Positions 25,246 to 33,118 of a stretch of DNA of 64,000 nt are shown one piece after another (position 1 is the stretch's first letter; each line of letters opens with the position of its first letter). The stretch spans positions 1,922,001 to 1,986,000 of the forward strand of contig NZ_CP100000.1 of assembly GCF_024138165.1 (NCBI RefSeq), given 5' to 3'. The DNA is from Halorussus vallis (GTDB lineage Archaea > Halobacteriota > Halobacteria > Halobacteriales > Haladaptataceae). Under the pieces are notes generated by a model. It did no database searches. It was not told the origin of the DNA and saw only the letters and a list, made by a program, of their open reading frames with translations. A program made the position numbers and the translations under genes.

Positions 25246-26721
25246 GTGACCGACCTCACACCGATTTCGCCGGTCGAGCGAGCGCGTAACTACGCCGCGG
25301 GCGAGTGGCGCGACCCCGCCGGGAACGACGAGGCCGACGTGGTGAATCCGGCGACCAACGAAACCATCGCGGTCACCCCCTTCAGCGACGAGTCCGACGT
25401 CGACGAGGCCGTCCGAGCCGCCGACGAGGCGTTCGAGACGTGGTCGCGAAAGCCCGTCGAGGAGCGAATCCAGCCGCTGTTCGAACTCAAACGACTGCTG
25501 GAGGAGAACCAGGACGACCTCGCGGAGGTGCTGGTGAGCGAACACGGCAAGACGTTCGCGGAGGCGAAGGGCGAACTCCGGCGGGGCATCGAGAACGTCG
25601 AGGTGGCCTGCGGCATCCCCTCGATGATGCAGGCCGGCCACGTCCAGAACGCCGCGCCCGACATCGACGAGACGGCGGTCCGCCAGCCGCTGGGCGTGTT
25701 CGCGGCGATAACGCCGTTCAACTTCCCCGGGATGATACCGCTGTGGTTCCTGCCGTACGCGGTGGCGACCGGCAACGCCTTCGTGCTCAAACCCAGCGAG
25801 CGCACGCCGCTGACGGCCGTTCGAATCCTCGAACTCGTCGAGGCGGCGGGCTTCCCCGACGGCGTCGTCAGTCTGGTCCACGGCGGTCCGGACACCGTGA
25901 ACGGCCTGCTCGCCCACGACGACGTGGTGGGCGCGTCGTTCGTCGGGTCCACGCCCGTCGCGAGACACGTCTACGAAACCGCCGCGAAACACGGCAAACG
26001 CGTCCAGGCCCAGGGCGGCGCGAAGAACCACGTCGTGGTTTCGGAGTCGGCGAACCTCGACTTCGCGGTCGAACAGACCGTCTCCTCGGCGTTCGCCAAC
26101 TCCGGCCAGCGGTGTCTCGCCAACCCGGTCGCGGTGGTCGAAGACGCCATCTACGACGAGTTCGCCGACCGAGTCGTCGAGGCGGCGGCCGACCTCGAAG
26201 TCGGTTCCGGACTCGAAGACGGCACCGAGATGGGGCCGCTCATCACCGCCGAACACGCCGACGCCGTGCTCGACTACGTCGAGGTCGGCGTCGAGGAGGA
26301 CGCGACGCTGCTGCTCGACGGCCGCGAGCGCGACTTCTCCGGGGCGGGCAACTTCCTCGGGCCGACGGTGTTCGGCGACGTCGACCCGGAGGCGACCGTC
26401 GCCTGCGAGGAGATCTTCGGGCCGGTGCTCGCGCTGATTCGGGCCGAGGACTTCGACGACGCCCTCTCGATAGTGAACCGCAGCGAGTACGGTAACGCCG
26501 CCAGCCTGTTCACCGAGCGCGGCGGCGAGGCCCGGCGGTTCCGCCACGAGGTCGAGGCGGGCAACCTCGGGGTCAACGTCGGCACGGCCGCGCCGATGGC
26601 GTTCTTCCACTTTGGCGGGCGCAAGGGGTCGTTCTTCGGCGACCTCCACGCCCAGGGCGACGATATGATTCGGTTCTACACCGACGAGACGGTGTACATC
26701 GAACGCTGGCCCTCGGAGTGA
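25246..26721 (+). CDS. mmsA: CoA-acylating methylmalonate/malonate-semialdehyde dehydrogenase
   Basis: 491 residues from a GTG at 25246. The cofactor-binding and catalytic segments are ITPFNFPGMIPLWF near 155, nucleophile Cys290 in ANSGQRCLA, and the C-terminal GSFFGDLHAQGDDMIRFYT block that is diagnostic of MmsA. At 256-261 it reads QGGAKNH; the general-base Glu of other aldehyde dehydrogenases is absent, as in CoA-dependent MmsA. It converts malonate- or methylmalonate-semialdehyde plus CoA and NAD+ to acetyl- or propionyl-CoA. It is the last gene of a three-gene coupled unit and provides a route from beta-amino acids to CoA esters. The GTG start lies 3 bases after the upstream stop. Confidence 0.9.
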   Translation: MTDLTPISPVERARNYAAGEWRDPAGNDEADVVNPATNETIAVTPFSDESDVDEAVRAADEAFETWSRKPVEERIQPLFELKRLLEENQDDLAEVLVSEHGKTFAEAKGELRRGIENVEVACGIPSMMQAGHVQNAAPDIDETAVRQPLGVFAAITPFNFPGMIPLWFLPYAVATGNAFVLKPSERTPLTAVRILELVEAAGFPDGVVSLVHGGPDTVNGLLAHDDVVGASFVGSTPVARHVYETAAKHGKRVQAQGGAKNHVVVSESANLDFAVEQTVSSAFANSGQRCLANPVAVVEDAIYDEFADRVVEAAADLEVGSGLEDGTEMGPLITAEHADAVLDYVEVGVEEDATLLLDGRERDFSGAGNFLGPTVFGDVDPEATVACEEIFGPVLALIRAEDFDDALSIVNRSEYGNAASLFTERGGEARRFRHEVEAGNLGVNVGTAAPMAFFHFGGRKGSFFGDLHAQGDDMIRFYTDETVYIERWPSE

Positions 26722-26836
26722 GGTAGGGCGGGCGGTTCCTTTTCTTTCCTCCGGAGACGGAACGGCGAACTGCGCTCCCACGACGGCGAGTAGACCGCAA
26801 CCGCGACGGTAACACCAATCGCTTCTGCGACCGCTA

Positions 26837-27161
26837 CTCGCACGATGCAAGTGAGTAATCGCAACCGCACCGCCACCGCAGGCCACACGCCTCCCCAGCC
26901 AACTCCGTCGCGCCCCTCCGGGGCGCTCGGTCGTCCCTCGCACGAAGATGTCGCCGCATGAAGCGGCGACTGCGCGCGCCATGTCGGCCGTGAGGCTGCA
27001 CGAAACTTTCCTTGGTTAACGGCGCGCGCTGGCGCGACCCCGTGTCGCGCCGTCTCCGCGCGAGGGATGACCGAACGCCGAAGGCGTGAGGGAGTCGGCT
27101 GGGGAGGCGTGTGGGCGTCGCGGTGCGGTGGCGGTGCGGTTGCTCATATGAGTCGTGCGAG
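26837..27161. repeat. 325-bp imperfect inverted-repeat element with internal hairpins
   Basis: The outermost arms CTCGCACGA (26837-26845) and TCGTGCGAG (27153-27161) are followed inwards by CAACCGCACCGCCACCGCA and its complement. Further in, CACACGCCTCCCCAGCC and its complement pair, for about 85 bases per arm. Each arm tip carries a different small hairpin: GCGCCCC-tcc-GGGGCGC on the left, ACGCC-gaa-GGCGT on the right. Inside are TCGCCGC...GCGGCGA and GGCGCGAC-cccgt-GTCGCGCC. The left and right arms differ mainly where base pairing is kept, as in structured RNA or a cruciform. It fills most of a 631-bp gene-free stretch between mmsA and the aldehyde ferredoxin oxidoreductase gene; I see no convincing gene in it. 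Confidence 0.75.
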
Positions 27162-27320
27162 TGGCGGTCACAGAATCCGCCCTGTAGTTGGACGTTGCAA
27201 CTCACCCGAACCCCCACGCGGAGAACATCGAGGGACTCCTCGCAGTCGCAACCATCGTGACAACTACATCGACGTTACGCTCGAGAATTCCCGACCAGGC
27301 TCGCTGTCGGACCTCACCAT

Positions 27321-27327
27321 TTTATAG
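27321..27327 (+). promoter_or_regulatory. TATA box of the aldehyde ferredoxin oxidoreductase gene
   Basis: TTTATAG ends 26 bases before the ATG at 27353, the classic spacing for a leaderless haloarchaeal transcript. Confidence 0.6.
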
Positions 27328-27352
27328 CATACAATCCCCAACGATTGCACAT

Positions 27353-29041
27353 ATGCTCCACAGCGAGGGCCCGCTGCTTACCATCGACGTGGGCGAGCGC
27401 GAGACGACCACCGAGGACATCGACGACGTGCTGGCGTCGTTCGTCGGGGGCCGGGGCGTCGGCACGAAACTAGCTCACGACCGGATTCCGTTCGACGCCG
27501 ACCCGCTCGGCCCCGACAACCGCCTCTTCTTCACGACCGGGCCGATGCAGATGTCGAACATGAGTTTCACCGGTCGGATGAACGCCACCGGCGTCTCGCC
27601 GCTGACGGGCGGCCTGCTGTCGTCGAACGCCGGCGGATTCATGTCCCGGAACTTCGCCGACACCGGCTACTCCGCGGTCGAGGTTCGCGGAGAGAGCGAC
27701 GACCTGGTGGTGCTCCACGTCACCGACGAGGGCGTCGAGTTCGAGGAGGTCGGCGACCTCGAAGGCGCGACGGTGCCCGAAACCTGCGAGTACGTCGAGG
27801 AGACTCGGGGGCTGAGTTCCGAGCACGTCGCCTGCATCGGGCCGGCCGGCGAGAACCGGGTCCGGTTCGCCTCCATCATGACCACCGAGGAGCGGGCGTT
27901 CGGCCGCGGCGGCCTCGGCGCGGTGCTGGGCGCCAAGAACGTCAAGGCGGTCACCTTCGAGGGCGACTCCCGGCCCGAGGTCGAGGTTCCCGCGACCCAG
28001 ATGGAGATCCACCGCGAGGCCGCCACCACCGACCACATCATGAAACGCCAGGGGACGGTGGCGGTGATGGACATGGCCAACGAGATAGACGGCCTGCCCT
28101 CGTACTACTTCTCCGAGCAGTCGTTCGAGGGCGCCGACGGCATCAACGGCGACTCCGTCGAGGAGAAGAAGTACAAGAAGGGCACCTGCTCGGCCTGCGC
28201 GTTCGCGTGCAAGCTTCCGACCAGGGACGAGGAAGCGGGCGTCGAAACCGAAGGCCCCGAGTTCGAGACGGCGATGGCGTTCGGGTCCAACGCTGGCATC
28301 GACGACATCGTCGACGTGATGAAGTCCAACGAGTTGTGCGACCGCTACGGCCTGGACACCATCTCGGCCGGCAACACGGTTTCCGCGTACCTCGCCAGCG
28401 AGGACGCGTTCGGCGACGAGGAACTCATCCTCGAAACCGTCGAGAAGATCGCCCACCGCGAGGGCGTCGGCGACCTGCTGGCGGAGGGCATCGACCGCGC
28501 CCACGAGGAACTGGGCGTCGAGAACTTCACCGTCAAGGGCATGGACTTCGCCGCCCACGAAGGCCGCGTGCTCCACGGCCAGGGGCTCTCGTACGCCGTG
28601 GCCAACCGCGGCGGCGACCACATGTACGCGACCTTCTACTCGGTCGAGTACCCGCTGGTCCCCCAGGACGAGGCGATGGACCCCGAGGGGCTGGAGGGCA
28701 AGCCCGAGCGACTCGTCGAGCGCGAGAACCTGATGGCGCTCAACGACGCGGGCGTGGTCTGTAAGTTCTCGCGGGACTTCATGAGCCCCGAGCGCTACGA
28801 GGCGCTGTTCGGCGCGGACTTCGAGGAGTTGCTGGAGATGGGCGAACGCGTGGTCGAGATGGAGCGCCACTTCAACAACCAGCGCGGCATCGCCCGCGAC
28901 GCCGACCGCCTGCCCTACGACATCCCCGGCATCGAGGAGGCGCTCGACGAGTACTACGCGGTCCGGGGCTGGAACGAGGACGGAACGGTGCCGGACGCGA
29001 AGCTCTCGGACGGCTCGGGTGCGGCGAGCGCCGACGACTGA
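27353..29041 (+). CDS. aor: Tungsten-dependent aldehyde ferredoxin oxidoreductase
   Basis: 562 residues from the ATG at 27353, chosen because a TATA box lies 26-32 bases upstream. The N-terminal domain binds the bis-pyranopterin tungsten cofactor (GGRGVGTKL near 32, GRMNATGVSPLTG near 72). Four cysteines ligate a 4Fe-4S cluster: C279-x2-C282-x3-C286 and the distal Cys470 in GVVCKFSRD. The enzyme oxidises aldehydes to acids and reduces ferredoxin. It follows the dehydrogenase cluster and could detoxify or salvage aldehydes from the amine pathway at low redox potential. Several AOR paralogues occur in haloarchaea, so this one's substrate is not certain. A 62-residue acidic protein gene lies 76 bases downstream. 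Confidence 0.92.
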   Translation: MLHSEGPLLTIDVGERETTTEDIDDVLASFVGGRGVGTKLAHDRIPFDADPLGPDNRLFFTTGPMQMSNMSFTGRMNATGVSPLTGGLLSSNAGGFMSRNFADTGYSAVEVRGESDDLVVLHVTDEGVEFEEVGDLEGATVPETCEYVEETRGLSSEHVACIGPAGENRVRFASIMTTEERAFGRGGLGAVLGAKNVKAVTFEGDSRPEVEVPATQMEIHREAATTDHIMKRQGTVAVMDMANEIDGLPSYYFSEQSFEGADGINGDSVEEKKYKKGTCSACAFACKLPTRDEEAGVETEGPEFETAMAFGSNAGIDDIVDVMKSNELCDRYGLDTISAGNTVSAYLASEDAFGDEELILETVEKIAHREGVGDLLAEGIDRAHEELGVENFTVKGMDFAAHEGRVLHGQGLSYAVANRGGDHMYATFYSVEYPLVPQDEAMDPEGLEGKPERLVERENLMALNDAGVVCKFSRDFMSPERYEALFGADFEELLEMGERVVEMERHFNNQRGIARDADRLPYDIPGIEEALDEYYAVRGWNEDGTVPDAKLSDGSGAASADD

Positions 29042-29117
29042 GTTCCGGACGAACCCACTTTTTCCGCGCCGCCGTTCGGCCTTCGAGACTAAGGACCACC
29101 GCGTCGAACGGAAAGAC

Positions 29118-29306
29118 ATGACCCAGGACCCGGGCACCACTTCCGGCGAGGGGCCGCTGGTCGGCGACCCCGACGGTATCCGCATCGACGACGGCGAGGA
29201 GTTCGACTACGTGCTCTCGCGGCCGGACGGCGACGAGTTCGGCTTCGACGCCGTCGACGTGCCGGAACTCCGCGAGATGTTCGGCGAGATGCAGGGCGAC
29301 GGGTGA
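29118..29306 (+). CDS. Small acidic hypothetical protein downstream of aor
   Basis: 62 residues from ATG 29118. It is highly acidic, with an 'EEFDYVLSRPDGDEFGFDAVDVPELREMF' core quoted in parts: EEFDYVLSRPDG and ELREMFGEMQ. There is no Cys, membrane span or known domain. It follows the aldehyde ferredoxin oxidoreductase gene by 76 bases on the same strand and could be co-transcribed. Acidic composition and haloarchaeal codon usage support a real gene. Its stop codon lies inside the first unit of a 14-bp tandem repeat. A role as a small partner of the tungsten enzyme is only a guess from position. Confidence 0.6.
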   Translation: MTQDPGTTSGEGPLVGDPDGIRIDDGEEFDYVLSRPDGDEFGFDAVDVPELREMFGEMQGDG

Positions 29307-29360
29307 AGAGCGACAGGTGAGGAGCGACGGGCGAGGAGTGTCGGGCGAAGAGCGACGGGC
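29305..29360. repeat. Four tandem 14-bp units
   Basis: Units GAAGAGCGACAGGT, GAGGAGCGACGGGC, GAGGAGTGTCGGGC and GAAGAGCGACGGGC run head to tail, starting within the stop codon of the small acidic gene. Consensus GARGAGYGWCRGGY. Probably a simple repeat; no function is seen. Confidence 0.7.
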
Positions 29361-29433
29361 GAGCGGCGAGCGCGGTAGTCGAGGCGCCACGGAGGAGCGT
29401 CGAACGGTCCAGAGAACCGGTGATGAATCCGCG

Positions 29434-29468
29434 ATTAGTCGGTGGTCTATAATACGAAATTAGTCGGT
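29434..29468. promoter_or_regulatory. TATA-like box bracketed by two ATTAGTCGGT direct repeats
   Basis: ATTAGTCGGT occurs at 29434-29443 and 29459-29468, with TATAATA (29448-29454) between them. No open reading frame begins at the right distance on either strand. It could drive a short RNA that ends at the hairpin 29499-29532, or it may be a chance AT-rich spot. Confidence 0.3.
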
Positions 29469-29498
29469 CCGCAATCGGTTCGCCTCGTCGGTTACCGT

Positions 29499-29532
29499 CC
29501 GGGAGAACCCTGCCAGGCGAGGGTTCTCCCGG
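29499..29532. terminator. Perfect 13-bp hairpin abutting the 29534 gene
   Basis: CCGGGAGAACCCT (29499-29511) and AGGGTTCTCCCGG (29520-29532) flank the eight-base loop GCCAGGCG. It begins one base beyond the stop codon of the minus-strand gene, so it probably ends that transcript. Confidence 0.55.
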
Positions 29533-29533
29533 T

Positions 29534-29884
29534 TCACTCCGCCTTCTCGTCCGCGTTCGTGTTCGCGCTCGCGTTCGCATTCACATTCGTCCTCGTGGCC
29601 GATTCGACTCTGTTCTCGATGCGCAGGAGTTCGAGCGCCTCGCGCACGAAGAAGTCGGCCTCGTCGGTGCCCTCGGCGTCCAGCGCTCGATTCGTCAGTC
29701 TCGTCACCTCCTTCCGGTCCTCGATGTGGAGGAGTTGGAGCGCCTCTCTGAGGTAGTAGTTCTCGGTGTCGGCGTCCTCGGCGTCGAGTGCCAACTGCAA
29801 CACGTCGAGTACCGGCGCACGGTCGTCTCCCACGGAGGCCACGTCGTCGCGGCCGTGACGGCGGTCGTTACCGGTATGTGTCAT
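29534..29884 (-). CDS. Hypothetical protein with two tandem about-35-residue repeats
   Basis: 116 residues from the ATG at 29884. Two related helical repeats are visible: LQLALDAEDADTENYYLRE-ALQLLHIEDR, then LTNRALDAEGTDEADFFVRE-ALELLRIENR. Both share the pattern ALDAExxDxxxxxxREALxLLxIExR. The N-terminus is His/Asp/Arg-rich and the C-terminus ends in an Asn/Ala-rich tail. The repeats suggest a small helical bundle. I do not recognise a named family. A 9-bp inverted repeat (29904-29936) lies just upstream of the start and a 13-bp perfect hairpin directly after the stop. Function unknown. Confidence 0.7.
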   Translation of the reverse strand: MTHTGNDRRHGRDDVASVGDDRAPVLDVLQLALDAEDADTENYYLREALQLLHIEDRKEVTRLTNRALDAEGTDEADFFVREALELLRIENRVESATRTNVNANASANTNADEKAE

Positions 29885-30209
29885 AGGTGGTGTGGTCGCT
29901 GTTGCGGAACACGTGTACCCGTGCGGAGTGTTCCGCGTGCCGGTCGCACGAACGGCGTAAAATCGGAGCGAATCGCACGCGTCCCGTGCCACCGGCCCTC
30001 CGTCGTCGGGGCGTGGTTCGGGCACTCGGCGGGACCGTTGTTCCGTCCGAACAACGAGACGCGCCAGTCGGATACATCTGGTGGGCGTTCGTCGGTCGGA
30101 GTCCCGCGCGGTCGATACCACGGAACCGAACGCCGGTCACGCCGACGGTACCGGGTCGACGACCGCGCCACCGACCACCGTTAACTACGTCTCCACCGAA
30201 CCACCGGCC
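29885..30209. other. 325-bp divergent intergenic region with two palindromes
   Basis: No gene seen. GCGGAACAC (29904-29912) pairs with GTGTTCCGC (29928-29936), 20-52 bases upstream of the minus-strand gene at 29884. CGTTGTTC (30036-30043) pairs with GAACAACG (30049-30056). Both share a GTTC/GAAC core, so they could be operator sites; a GATTTTAC TATA-like stretch is near 29955. Confidence 0.4.
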
Positions 30210-30713
30210 ATGCCCATCCACGGCCTCCACCACGTCGTGTTGAGAATCCCGAACCTCGCCGAAGCCGAGGCGTTCTACCGCGAACTGTTCGACCTGGACG
30301 TGCTGTTCCGCGAGGGAACCTACGAGGGGACGTTCGGGAAGGTCCCGGACGACCTCGACTGGGAAGACGCGACCGCCAGGGGCGTCGAACCCGGCATGTC
30401 GTTTCTCGGCCGCGACGAGTTCGCGCTGGCGCTGTTCGAACCCGAAGGCGAGAAAGACGCCGAGGAGGGGCAGCCGTCTCGCGGCTCCGCCGCTCGACAC
30501 TCCGCGGAACTTCGTTCCGCGCTACTGGACCACATCGCGCTCGCCCTCGACCCCGACGACAGGGACGCCGTCCGCGACCGGGCGGCCGACCTCGACTGCG
30601 AATACGAGGAGAAATCGGACGCCGTGTTCGTCACCGACCGCTACGGCGTCGAGTGGGAACTCAACGCCTCCTCGCCCCCGCCGCAGACCCCGTTCGACGA
30701 ACTGGACGTGTAG
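30210..30713 (+). CDS. VOC superfamily (glyoxalase/bleomycin-resistance) protein
   Basis: 167 residues from ATG 30210. The VOC pattern is clear: GLHHVVLRIPNLAEAEAFYRE at the N-terminus, LDVLFREG, then a second half with LDHIALALDP and VFVTDRYGVEWEL. Metal-ligand positions include His7 or His8 and the Glu in VEWEL. Between the two halves is a poorly conserved linker (about residues 84-108) encoded by sequence containing a perfect 8-bp palindrome (30503-30521), which looks inserted. The substrate is unknown; family members act on glyoxal adducts, catechols or antibiotics. It is convergent with the PQQ-type dehydrogenase gene, with a strong hairpin between. Confidence 0.85.
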   Translation: MPIHGLHHVVLRIPNLAEAEAFYRELFDLDVLFREGTYEGTFGKVPDDLDWEDATARGVEPGMSFLGRDEFALALFEPEGEKDAEEGQPSRGSAARHSAELRSALLDHIALALDPDDRDAVRDRAADLDCEYEEKSDAVFVTDRYGVEWELNASSPPPQTPFDELDV

Positions 30714-30743
30714 GGGTGCGAATCGGAGCCGGGAGCGCCCGGC

Positions 30744-30779
30744 CGGCCAGCGCGGCGACTACGGTCGCCGCGCTGGCCG
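30744..30779. terminator. Perfect 16-bp hairpin between convergent genes
   Basis: Stem 30744-30759 with 30764-30779 (outer bases CGGCCAGCGC / GCGCTGGCCG) and loop TACG, between the VOC gene and the minus-strand sugar dehydrogenase. Probable two-way terminator. Confidence 0.6.
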
Positions 30780-30792
30780 ACGAGCGGTCGAA

Positions 30793-32862
30793 CTACCTGT
30801 CCTCGGCGACCTTTTCGAGGTCGTCGTCGAGCGCGGGCGACCGGTCGCCGGCCGCGTCGGTCGTCGTTCCTCCTTCGCCGGTGTCGCCTCCGGTCTGGGT
30901 TCCGGCGGTCCCCGTGGTCGTTTGGCTGGTCGTCGTCTGCTGGCCCGCACCGCTTCCGTCGCCCTGGCCCGGCGGCACCAGTTTCAGCACCGCGCCGGTG
31001 TCGCCCTCGGGGACGCCGCGCTTGTTCACGAGGACGTAGATCTCGCCGTCGGCGCCGCGGCCGAACATCCGGACGAACCAGTCGAACCCGCCGCGGATGA
31101 CGAGCTCCTCCATGTCCCAGAGTCGGTCGCGCGGGACGACCTGCGGGCCCTCGGGCGGGACGTTCTCCTGACCGCCGGCGGTCGTGGTTTCGCCCGGCGT
31201 GCCGGTTTCCGCGGGTGCCTTCTCGACGTTCTCCCCCTCGGCAGGTTCGACCGTCGCGGTTCCGTTTGCGGTGGTCGTCTCGTCCTGAAGGGCGGCCTCC
31301 TGGACCGTCGTCTCGCCGCCTTCGGCTGTCGTCCCACCGCCTCCGGGGGTCGTCCTACCGGCTTCGGTCGCGGTTTGTCCCGTCGTCTGCCCCCCGCCGT
31401 CGAAGCCCTGCGGGGGCGCCGCCGCCAGGATTCGCCCGGCGGGTTCCTCCCGGAGCGGGTCTTCGGTCCACGCGCCGAAGACGTACTTACCCTGGAGGCC
31501 GGAGATGGTCGGCTGCTCGTAGCGGTGACCCCCGATGACGGTGATACCGACGGGGTTACCCCGGTACTCGTGGGGGAACTCCACGATGGGGTCGCGAAGC
31601 GGTTCGCCGCCGTAGGGCTGGTCGGGCGCGTTCGAGGGACAGTCGGTGATGGCGCCCGGAGTGCTGGGCCGTTCCGTGCTGAAGCAGTGGGTACCCTCCT
31701 TGACGTTCCAGCCGTAGTTGCCCCCGCGCTCGACCACGTTCGCCTCCTCCCAGAGGTTCTGGCCGGCGTCGGCGACGAACATGTTCCCCTGGCTGTCGAA
31801 CGAGATACCGAACGGGTTGCGGAACCCGTAGGCGTATATCTCGTCGCGGCCCGGCGCCTCCCCGGCGAACGGGTTGTCCTCGGGGATGCCGTAGGGCGTG
31901 TTCTGGCCCTGACTATCCACGTCGATGCGGAGCACGTCGCCCAGCAGGTTGTGAACGATGTCCTGGCCGTTGCCGCCCGTGTTGGCCTCGTACCAGTCGG
32001 GGACGTGGCCGTACATGTTGTCGTTCGCGCCGCCGCCGTCGCCCATCGGGACGTAGAGGTAGCCGTCGGGGCCGAACGCCATCGGGCCAGCGTCGTGGTT
32101 GTACTGCGGCGACGGAATCCGGAGCAGTTGGCGCTCGGAGTCCGGATTCCCCGACGAGAAGTCCTCGGTCGCCTGGAACTCCGAGACGACCTCGATGTGG
32201 TCCCAGTTGATGGTCCGGAGTTCGTCGGTCGGCGGCGCGCTGTAGTGGAGGTAGAACCGCCGATTCTCCTGGAAGTTCGGGTGGAAGTCGATACCGAGCA
32301 ACCCGCGCTCGTCGTAGTTCTGCTGGGCGTCGGCGTACAGACCGTAGAACCGGCCGAGTTCAACCATCCGGTCGGTGATGTCCATGAACGGTTCGTCGCG
32401 GAGTCCGTTCTGGGTGATGACGTACACCTGGCCGGTCTGGTCGGTGACGTACTGGCGCTGGTTCTGGCCCTGCGCGACCGCGAAGTCGGTCGGCGCGGTC
32501 AACTGGCCGTCGGCGACCATCTGGACGCCGACTTCGGTGCCGCGCTCGAAGAAGCTCTGGCGCTGGCCGCCGGCCTGGGTCGTCGTCTCCTGGCCGGCGG
32601 TCGTCTCCTGTTCGGTAGTCGTGTCTTGGGCGCTACCGAAACCGGTGACGCCGGCCAGCGACCCCGCCGCGACACCCTGGAGGATTCGCCGTCGCGAGGT
32701 GTTGGCCCGGTCGCGTACGCCGTCCGAATCCGTCACGTCGATCGGTTCGGCCACGTCGTCGACCGGTTGCGCCGAATCGTCCGCGCGGTCCTCGGCCTCC
32801 GCCCGCTCTCGTTCGTCCGTGCGTTCTCGCTCTGTTCGTTTCTCTGCGTCTTCGTCGCTCAT
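30793..32862 (-). CDS. Tat-exported PQQ-dependent sugar (aldose/sorbosone) dehydrogenase
   Basis: 689 residues from ATG 32862. An acidic N-tail of about 55 residues precedes a late Tat motif (TSRRRILQGVAAG) and a signal ending in GSAQ. The catalytic part is a six-bladed propeller of the soluble glucose dehydrogenase type: LLGIDFHPNFQ, MAFGPDGYLYVPMGDGGG, EIYAYGFRNPFGISFD and GNYGWNVKEGTHCF. It would oxidise sugars outside the cell with PQQ or another electron acceptor. A Thr/Gly/Glu-rich insert of about 100 residues splits the last blade (near residues 505-605). The C-terminus is again Thr/Gly-rich. No transmembrane anchor is seen. Confidence 0.88.
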   Translation of the reverse strand: MSDEDAEKRTERERTDERERAEAEDRADDSAQPVDDVAEPIDVTDSDGVRDRANTSRRRILQGVAAGSLAGVTGFGSAQDTTTEQETTAGQETTTQAGGQRQSFFERGTEVGVQMVADGQLTAPTDFAVAQGQNQRQYVTDQTGQVYVITQNGLRDEPFMDITDRMVELGRFYGLYADAQQNYDERGLLGIDFHPNFQENRRFYLHYSAPPTDELRTINWDHIEVVSEFQATEDFSSGNPDSERQLLRIPSPQYNHDAGPMAFGPDGYLYVPMGDGGGANDNMYGHVPDWYEANTGGNGQDIVHNLLGDVLRIDVDSQGQNTPYGIPEDNPFAGEAPGRDEIYAYGFRNPFGISFDSQGNMFVADAGQNLWEEANVVERGGNYGWNVKEGTHCFSTERPSTPGAITDCPSNAPDQPYGGEPLRDPIVEFPHEYRGNPVGITVIGGHRYEQPTISGLQGKYVFGAWTEDPLREEPAGRILAAAPPQGFDGGGQTTGQTATEAGRTTPGGGGTTAEGGETTVQEAALQDETTTANGTATVEPAEGENVEKAPAETGTPGETTTAGGQENVPPEGPQVVPRDRLWDMEELVIRGGFDWFVRMFGRGADGEIYVLVNKRGVPEGDTGAVLKLVPPGQGDGSGAGQQTTTSQTTTGTAGTQTGGDTGEGGTTTDAAGDRSPALDDDLEKVAEDR

Positions 32863-33079
32863 CGGAAACCCCACGGGCGAGTCGCCGAACGGGGAGAAAA
32901 GCGAGTGTGATAGTTCGCAGAGTAGGCCGGCGTTCTCGGCGAGTAGCGGGGATTACCTCTCGTACGGAACGTCGCAACGGCCGCGTTCGCCGAGCGGGCG
33001 AACGCGGCCGACGAGAAAGGTTAGGTTTCTAAAAATTTGACGCGGGTCGTCCGCTCGCGATTCGGCGGTTCGAATCCCG

Positions 33080-33113
33080 GTTACTTCCGCTCGAACGTGA
33101 TGGCCGCGCCCTG
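33080..33113. repeat. 34-bp direct repeat, outer copy of the thiolase 3' end
   Basis: Matches 33320-33353 at 33 of 34 positions and lies exactly 240 bases from it. Read on the minus strand it encodes the same C-terminal residues GAAITFERK and stop as the thiolase gene. Confidence 0.85.
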
Positions 33114-33118
33114 ACGCG

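Noticed and set aside
33066-33078. tRNA T-loop-like GGTTCGAATCCCGG
   Set aside because: The T-arm does not pair (GGCGG with CCCGG), no acceptor or anticodon arm is present, and it abuts the duplicated thiolase end.
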